Of a DNA stretch of 32,018 bases, positions 28,342 to 32,018 are shown piece by piece. Source of the stretch: Clostridiales bacterium DTU087 (GTDB lineage Bacteria > Bacillota > Limnochordia > DTU087); the NCBI GenBank assembly GCA_001513495.1, contig LFTN01000106.1:1-32018 (forward strand). The letters are read 5' to 3'. The notes beneath the pieces are model-generated. The model made no database searches and was not told the DNA's origin. It saw only the letters and a list, made by a program, of their open reading frames with translations. How positions within the stretch are numbered: position 1 is the stretch's first letter; the number at the start of each line of letters is the position of its first letter. The position numbers and the translations under genes were made by a program.

Positions 28342-29078
28342 GCGACAGAGTCAAGGTTTTCGCTGCTGACGGGATCAGCAAGGTCTACACCATAGGAGAT
28401 ATCGAGGTTCATGCCCTGCGGAGTATTTCCTTTGCCATCGAGAACGGCGAATATGTGGCCATCATGGGCCCATCTGGTTCAGGCAAATCCACATTGATGC
28501 ACATCATGGGGTGTCTGGACAGGCCCACCAGCGGCTCCATGTATCTGCGGGGCAAGGATGTCAGCTCCCTCTCCGATGGCGATCTGGCTGAGATTCGCAA
28601 TGCTGAGATCGGGTTTGTTTTCCAGAACTTCAATCTCCTGCCCAATATCAGTATTTTGGAAAATGTGGAGCTGCCCATGATTTACGCCGGTGTGCCGCCG
28701 AAGGAGAGGCGGGCAAGGGCAGTGCGGGCTTTGGAGATGGTAGGGCTGGGCGATCGCCTGCACCATAAGCCCAGTGAAGTCTCGGGGGGTCAAAGGCAGA
28801 GGGCTTCCATCGCCCGGGCAATAGTGAACCGGCCGGCTATTGTGCTGGCCGATGAGCCTACAGGGAATCTTGATTCGGTTACAGGGACTGAGATCATGGA
28901 GCTCTTTGATGAGCTCAACGCCAATGGCAATACTATTATCCTCGTCACCCACGAACGTGACGTTGCTGAACACGCATCGCGAATCATCCATATCTTAGAT
29001 GGGCGAGTAGATCGGGTGGAAGTACGCACACAGGAGAACGGCAGCGGTGTGCAGGCAGGGGAGGCGGTGGATGTATGA
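28338..29078 (+). CDS. MacB-type ABC transporter ATPase
   Basis: A 246-residue ATPase. It has Walker [10 protein letters not shown] (44-52), Q-loop Gln96 in [10 protein letters not shown], signature VSGGQ (148-152, where LSGGQ is usual), Walker [13 protein letters not shown] with Asp172/Glu173, and the H-loop His205 in LVTHERD. This is the LolD/MacB/FtsE class that drives mechanotransmission rather than classic transport. The GTG start overlaps the adaptor stop by 4 bases (GTGA), and the stop overlaps the permease start by 4 bases (ATGA). In E. coli MacB the ATPase and permease are fused; here they are separate. Confidence 0.95.
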   Translation: MSDRVKVFAADGISKVYTIGDIEVHALRSISFAIENGEYVAIMGPSGSGKSTLMHIMGCLDRPTSGSMYLRGKDVSSLSDGDLAEIRNAEIGFVFQNFNLLPNISILENVELPMIYAGVPPKERRARAVRALEMVGLGDRLHHKPSEVSGGQRQRASIARAIVNRPAIVLADEPTGNLDSVTGTEIMELFDELNANGNTIILVTHERDVAEHASRIIHILDGRVDRVEVRTQENGSGVQAGEAVDV

Positions 29079-30289
29079 ATCTAATTGAATTTTTCAAGAT
29101 TGCCCTCGGCAGCCTTTCCACCAACAAGTTGCGGACCGCCCTTTCCCTTCTGGGGATTATCATTGGGGTGGCCTCGGTGATCACCTTGGTATCCATCGGC
29201 ACCGGTGCCCAGGAGCAGGTAACCAGCCAGATTGGCGCCATGGGCTCGAACCTGATTACCGTCAGTCCAGGATTTATCCGGGGCGGAGGGGGCCGGGTCA
29301 GTCAGGACATTGCCAATGTCTTTACCTTGGAAATGGCCAAAGCCATCCAGAATCTATCACCTAACATCCAGCATGTGGTGCCCACCTCGACTACCTCAGG
29401 GCTGGCTGTTTACGGCGGCAACAACGTCAGGGTCCAGATCAGCGGTGTAACGCCGGAGTATCAGGAAGTGATCAATCACTATCCCGTCATCGGGCGGTAT
29501 ATCCGCGATCAAGATGTGGCCAACAATGAGAAGATTGCCGTGCTGGGCTGGGAAGTGGCAGAGGATCTGTTTGGTTCCGAGAATCCTGTAGGCAAGGCCA
29601 TGCGGGTGGTCATCGGCGGCCGCAGCCTCAGCTTGACGGTTGTGGGTGTGATGGAGGCCAAGGGCCAAGTGATGATGGCCAATTACGACAACCGGATCTA
29701 TGTACCGGTCACCATGCTGCTTAATCGGGGCCTCAACTCCAGGTATGTGGATGGATACTCCATTATGGCCGCTTCCCGGGATGCAGCCAAATCGGTGGTT
29801 GAAGAAGTAGAGGCTTTCATGACCCGGATGTTAGGGGATTCCGACCGGTTCCGGGTTATGAGCCAGGACACCATTTTGGAGGCAGTCTCCCAGGCTACAG
29901 GCACAATGACATTAATGCTGGGGGCTATTGCCAGCATCTCTTTGCTGGTGGGTGGCATCGGGATCATGAATATCATGCTGGTGACTGTCAGTGAGCGGAC
30001 CCGGGAGATAGGGATTCGCAAGGCAGTAGGCGCCAAACGGCAGCATATCCTGGCCCAGTTTCTCTTGGAGTCTGTACTTCTCAGTGTTTTCGGCGGCCTT
30101 CTGGGGCTGGCCGTTGGCTGGGGCGGCGGCTATTGGATCAGCAAGGCGCTGGGCTGGCCCTTCTCTGTTTCCATACCGGCAGTAATGGTTGCCATCGGTT
30201 TCTCTGCCGGTGTCGGGCTGTTTTTCGGTATCTACCCCGCCTTGCAGGCAGCCTCCCTGGACCCGGTAGTTGCCTTGCGGTATGAATAG
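29075..30289 (+). CDS. MacB-type ABC transporter permease
   Basis: A protein of 404 residues with the type VII ABC layout. An N-terminal amphipathic helix and first membrane helix (about 17-40, with [17 protein letters not shown]) are followed by a large extracytoplasmic domain (about 45-280). A C-terminal FtsX domain has three helices, including [28 protein letters not shown] (in parts). The ATG overlaps the ATPase stop. Such permeases, with a MacA adaptor and TolC duct, expel peptides, antibiotics or virulence compounds in Gram-negative cells; the cargo here is not known. A terminator follows. Confidence 0.95.
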   Translation: MNLIEFFKIALGSLSTNKLRTALSLLGIIIGVASVITLVSIGTGAQEQVTSQIGAMGSNLITVSPGFIRGGGGRVSQDIANVFTLEMAKAIQNLSPNIQHVVPTSTTSGLAVYGGNNVRVQISGVTPEYQEVINHYPVIGRYIRDQDVANNEKIAVLGWEVAEDLFGSENPVGKAMRVVIGGRSLSLTVVGVMEAKGQVMMANYDNRIYVPVTMLLNRGLNSRYVDGYSIMAASRDAAKSVVEEVEAFMTRMLGDSDRFRVMSQDTILEAVSQATGTMTLMLGAIASISLLVGGIGIMNIMLVTVSERTREIGIRKAVGAKRQHILAQFLLESVLLSVFGGLLGLAVGWGGGYWISKALGWPFSVSIPAVMVAIGFSAGVGLFFGIYPALQAASLDPVVALRYE

Positions 30290-30326
30290 ACTAGCAGTTC
30301 TCACATACAATATCGATGTACCAATG

Positions 30327-30358
30327 CCCTCCCTCGGCTTGTTCTAGGTCAGGGAGGG
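30327..30358 (+). terminator. Terminator of the tolC-macAB-like operon
   Basis: CCCTCCCT (30327-30334) pairs with AGGGAGGG (30351-30358), followed by a short TTTC. It lies 38 bases after the permease stop. The T tract is weak. Confidence 0.6.
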
Positions 30359-30423
30359 TTTCGGCCTGGGGGGAGTTGCAGCTGGCAAATAATCCCACTG
30401 CAAAGAAATCTCTCCAACCCCTT

Positions 30424-30450
30424 TTGGAAAGTGAGGATGTTTGATATACT
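30424..30450 (+). promoter_or_regulatory. Candidate promoter of the TPM-lemA unit
   Basis: TATACT (30445-30450) is preceded by a TG one base away, an extended -10. TTGGAA (30424-30429) sits 15 bases upstream as a possible -35 with short spacing. It lies about 30 bases before the ATG at 30479. Confidence 0.5.
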
Positions 30451-30478
30451 CTCCCTGGATGGTTGGGAGGTAGTATTC

Positions 30479-31225
30479 ATGGGAAGAGCTCTTAAGAGCT
30501 TCATCTGGCTGTTGGCCCTGATGATCCTGGCGGCTTCCAGCTGCTTTGCAGCGCTGCCGAAGCCGGTAGGCTTTGTCAACGATTTTGCCCAGGTGATTGA
30601 CCAAAGGACACGGGCAGAACTAAACAGCATTGCCGAAGGGCTCCGGGATAGTCAGGGGATAGAAGTTGCGGTTGTTACCATCAATTCGGCTCAGCCGGAT
30701 ACTCCTAAGCAGTATGCAACCCAGCTGTTTAATGAATGGGGAATCGGCGGCCCTGAAGACAGCGGCTTGCTGATCCTGCTGGCTGTGGAGGATCGGGAAA
30801 TCCAGGTCGAAGTGGGGTACGGCCTGGAAGGTGTGCTGCCCGACGGCAAAGTCGGCGGCATATTGGATGATGCTGTCATTCCCTATTTTGCCGAGGGGGA
30901 TTTCGCCAAAGGCTTGCTGGAGGGAACTAAGGCCTTCGCAAAGGCGCTTTCCGGCGAAAGCTACAGCCGTAGGGAGAGCAGGAATCCAGACGTAACCGGC
31001 TTTATCATCTTTTTGATTATTGCCATCATCGCGAGCTTGTCTGCGAGAAGGTCTCCTTCAGGGCCGGGGCCTGGAGGGCCATTGGGCCCAGGAGGGACAG
31101 TGCGCCGTCCACCATATCCCCGTCCTATGCCGCCGGTGTTCCGGGGCCCTAAGGGCGGCGGCGGAGGCTTTGGCGGTTTTGGCGGCGGTAGAAGCGGCGG
31201 CGGAGGAGCAGGCCGTAAGTTCTAG
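30479..31225 (+). CDS. TPM-domain protein (YgcG family)
   Basis: A 248-residue protein. The signal peptide (about 1-24) ends at SCFA-AL. A TPM domain (about 28-150) begins with the typical VNDFAQVID and includes the GIEVAVVTI strand, FNEWGIGGPEDSGLLILLA and the VGYGLEGVLPDG motif. A membrane helix follows (about 178-192, FIIFLIIAIIASL), then a Pro-rich linker and a Gly-rich tail with RSGGGGAG. TPM proteins are envelope proteins of poorly known role, sometimes linked to repair or phosphatase activity. ATG 30479 has GGGAGG 8 bases upstream; the ATG at 30431 lies inside the probable promoter. It is paired with lemA, a common neighbour. Confidence 0.9.
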   Translation: MGRALKSFIWLLALMILAASSCFAALPKPVGFVNDFAQVIDQRTRAELNSIAEGLRDSQGIEVAVVTINSAQPDTPKQYATQLFNEWGIGGPEDSGLLILLAVEDREIQVEVGYGLEGVLPDGKVGGILDDAVIPYFAEGDFAKGLLEGTKAFAKALSGESYSRRESRNPDVTGFIIFLIIAIIASLSARRSPSGPGPGGPLGPGGTVRRPPYPRPMPPVFRGPKGGGGGFGGFGGGRSGGGGAGRKF

Positions 31226-31251
31226 TGTGAGTCTAAGGGAGGGGGAGGACT

Positions 31252-31806
31252 ATGAAGAGAAGTTGGATTATTGTTGTCGCGGCTATCCTGGTCTTAGCGT
31301 TCGGCCTAATCAGTCAATACAACAGCTTGGTGTCCTTGGAAACCAATGTCGATGCCAGGTGGGCCCAGGTAGAGAATCAGCTGCAGAGGCGGGCTGACTT
31401 GATCCCTAACTTGGTCAACACTGTCAAGGGTTATGCCAGCCACGAGGAACAGATCTTCACAGAGATAGCTGCAGCCCGCAGCAGGCTCCTTTCAGCTGCC
31501 AGCCCCAGCGCTCAGATGGAAGCCAGCAACAGTCTGGATATGGCCTTGGGCAGGCTGCTGGCCATCGCTGAGAATTACCCGCAGCTGAAGGCAGACACCA
31601 GTTTTGTCCGGCTGCAGGATGAGCTGGCCGGCACTGAAAACCGCATTGCGGTTGAGCGGATGCGGTACAACGAAGCTGTCCAAGAGTGGAACCGGACCAT
31701 CCGGCGCTTTCCCACTGTGCTGGTGGCTAGGCTGTTTGGCAAGGATGTCCGCCCATTCTTCGAGGCATCGGCAGGTGCCCAAGAAGTGCCACAGGTTCAG
31801 TTCTAG
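31252..31806 (+). CDS. lemA: LemA family protein
   Basis: A 184-residue protein with one N-terminal membrane helix (about 4-21) and a helical domain beginning with the family pattern YNSLVSLETNVDARWAQVENQLQRRADLIPNLVNTVKGYA (in parts). AENYPQLKAD and the EWNRTIRRFPTVLVARLFG segment are also conserved. LemA proteins form four-helix bundles; the biological role is unclear. GGAGGGGGAGG lies just upstream of the ATG. It follows the TPM gene by 26 bases, and the two genes are often linked in bacteria. Confidence 0.93.
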   Translation: MKRSWIIVVAAILVLAFGLISQYNSLVSLETNVDARWAQVENQLQRRADLIPNLVNTVKGYASHEEQIFTEIAAARSRLLSAASPSAQMEASNSLDMALGRLLAIAENYPQLKADTSFVRLQDELAGTENRIAVERMRYNEAVQEWNRTIRRFPTVLVARLFGKDVRPFFEASAGAQEVPQVQF

Positions 31807-31821
31807 CCCAGCTTTTGGGCT
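31805..31821 (+). terminator. Weak hairpin at the end of lemA
   Basis: AGCCCA (31805-31810) pairs with TGGGCT (31816-31821) with a 5-base loop, overlapping the lemA stop codon. No T run follows, so termination here would be inefficient. Confidence 0.3.
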
Positions 31822-31824
31822 GTC

Positions 31825-31854
31825 TTGACGGTGGCTGGGCTGCCGTGTTAGAAT
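31825..31854 (+). promoter_or_regulatory. Sigma-A promoter of tRNA-Ser
   Basis: TTGACG (31825-31830), 18 bases, then TAGAAT (31849-31854). Transcription would start near 31861, about 12 bases before the tRNA. Confidence 0.75.
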
Positions 31855-31872
31855 AAATGAGCTGACACAACT

Positions 31873-31960
31873 GGAGGGGTGTCGGAGTGGACGATCGTGG
31901 CGGTCTTGAAAACCGCTGAGGTGCAAGCCTCCGTGGGTTCGAATCCCACCCCCTCCGCCA
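31873..31960 (+). tRNA. tRNA-Ser (anticodon TGA)
   Basis: The acceptor stem 31873-31879 pairs with 31950-31956, the discriminator is G31957 and CCA is encoded at 31958-31960. The anticodon stem 31900-31904/31912-31916 holds TGA at 31907-31909. A long variable arm and the 88-base length are typical of tRNA-Ser. The G discriminator agrees with the TGGC sequence of the serS T-box. Confidence 0.97.
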
Positions 31961-31969
31961 TCCAAGAAA

Positions 31970-31999
31970 CCATTTCCGTCTGTGGGAGATGGCTTTTTT
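31970..31999 (+). terminator. Terminator of tRNA-Ser
   Basis: CCATTTCC (31970-31977) pairs with GGAGATGG (31985-31992), with one T:G wobble, followed by C and six T (31994-31999). The position 10 bases after the tRNA and the clear T run make this a standard intrinsic terminator. Confidence 0.9.
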
Positions 32000-32018
32000 G
32001 ATCTTTACGGCTATGGAC

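Overview
The window reads as a chromosomal segment of an anaerobic, probably spore-forming Firmicute of the clostridial/Limnochordia type; this placement is inferred from gene content, not from a search. Supporting signs are AGGAGG-type ribosome sites, very frequent GTG and TTG starts, a T-box serine leader, a LiaFSR-type regulatory cassette, YqhV- and YlbF-family proteins, a four-subunit ferredoxin-dependent pyruvate oxidoreductase and a possible mother-cell sigma promoter. A TolC/MacAB-type export operon in the same segment suggests the cell may have an outer membrane (diderm Firmicute).

Layout. 1-140: end of an rRNA operon (5S 3' part) and tRNA-Asn. 489-2911: three overlapping or closely packed genes of a LiaF/LiaS/LiaR envelope-stress module. 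2998-3138: a tiny membrane ORF, possibly a remnant. 3225-10313: complete F-type ATP synthase operon (atpZ-like, atpI, B, E, F, H, A, G, D, C). Its c subunit carries a sodium-binding residue pattern and a degenerate first helix. 10310-11414, minus strand: a double zinc-ribbon protein, a one-TM small protein, and a TasA/CalY-like protein of unknown role behind a sigma-K/E-like promoter. 11663-14520: ychF, a ylbF/ymcA-family gene and asnS, ending in a terminator. 14607-14876, minus strand: yqhV-type membrane protein. 15004-16251: glyA. 16466-17980: membrane diguanylate cyclase with a solute-binding sensor domain.

18257-21386: four-subunit pyruvate:ferredoxin oxidoreductase (gamma, delta, alpha, beta) behind a roughly 200-nt leader with foldable stems. 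21460-22794: MFS transporter. 22809-24460: promoter, serine T-box (UCC specifier) and serS. 24774-30289: two TolC-family proteins, a MacA-like adaptor, a MacB-like ATPase and a MacB-like permease, four of the five genes coupled by overlap or very short gaps. 30479-31806: TPM-domain protein and LemA, followed by a promoter, tRNA-Ser(UGA) and a terminator at the right edge.

Most of the window is core metabolism and translation. PFOR would supply reduced ferredoxin; if the cell uses a ferredoxin-linked sodium pump (not in this window), the sodium-type c ring would close a Na+ energy circuit. No insertion sequence, phage module or CRISPR array was seen. No wholly new system is evident; the best leads are the unusual c subunit, the TasA-like gene with its sporulation-like promoter, the diderm-type exporter and the PFOR leader.
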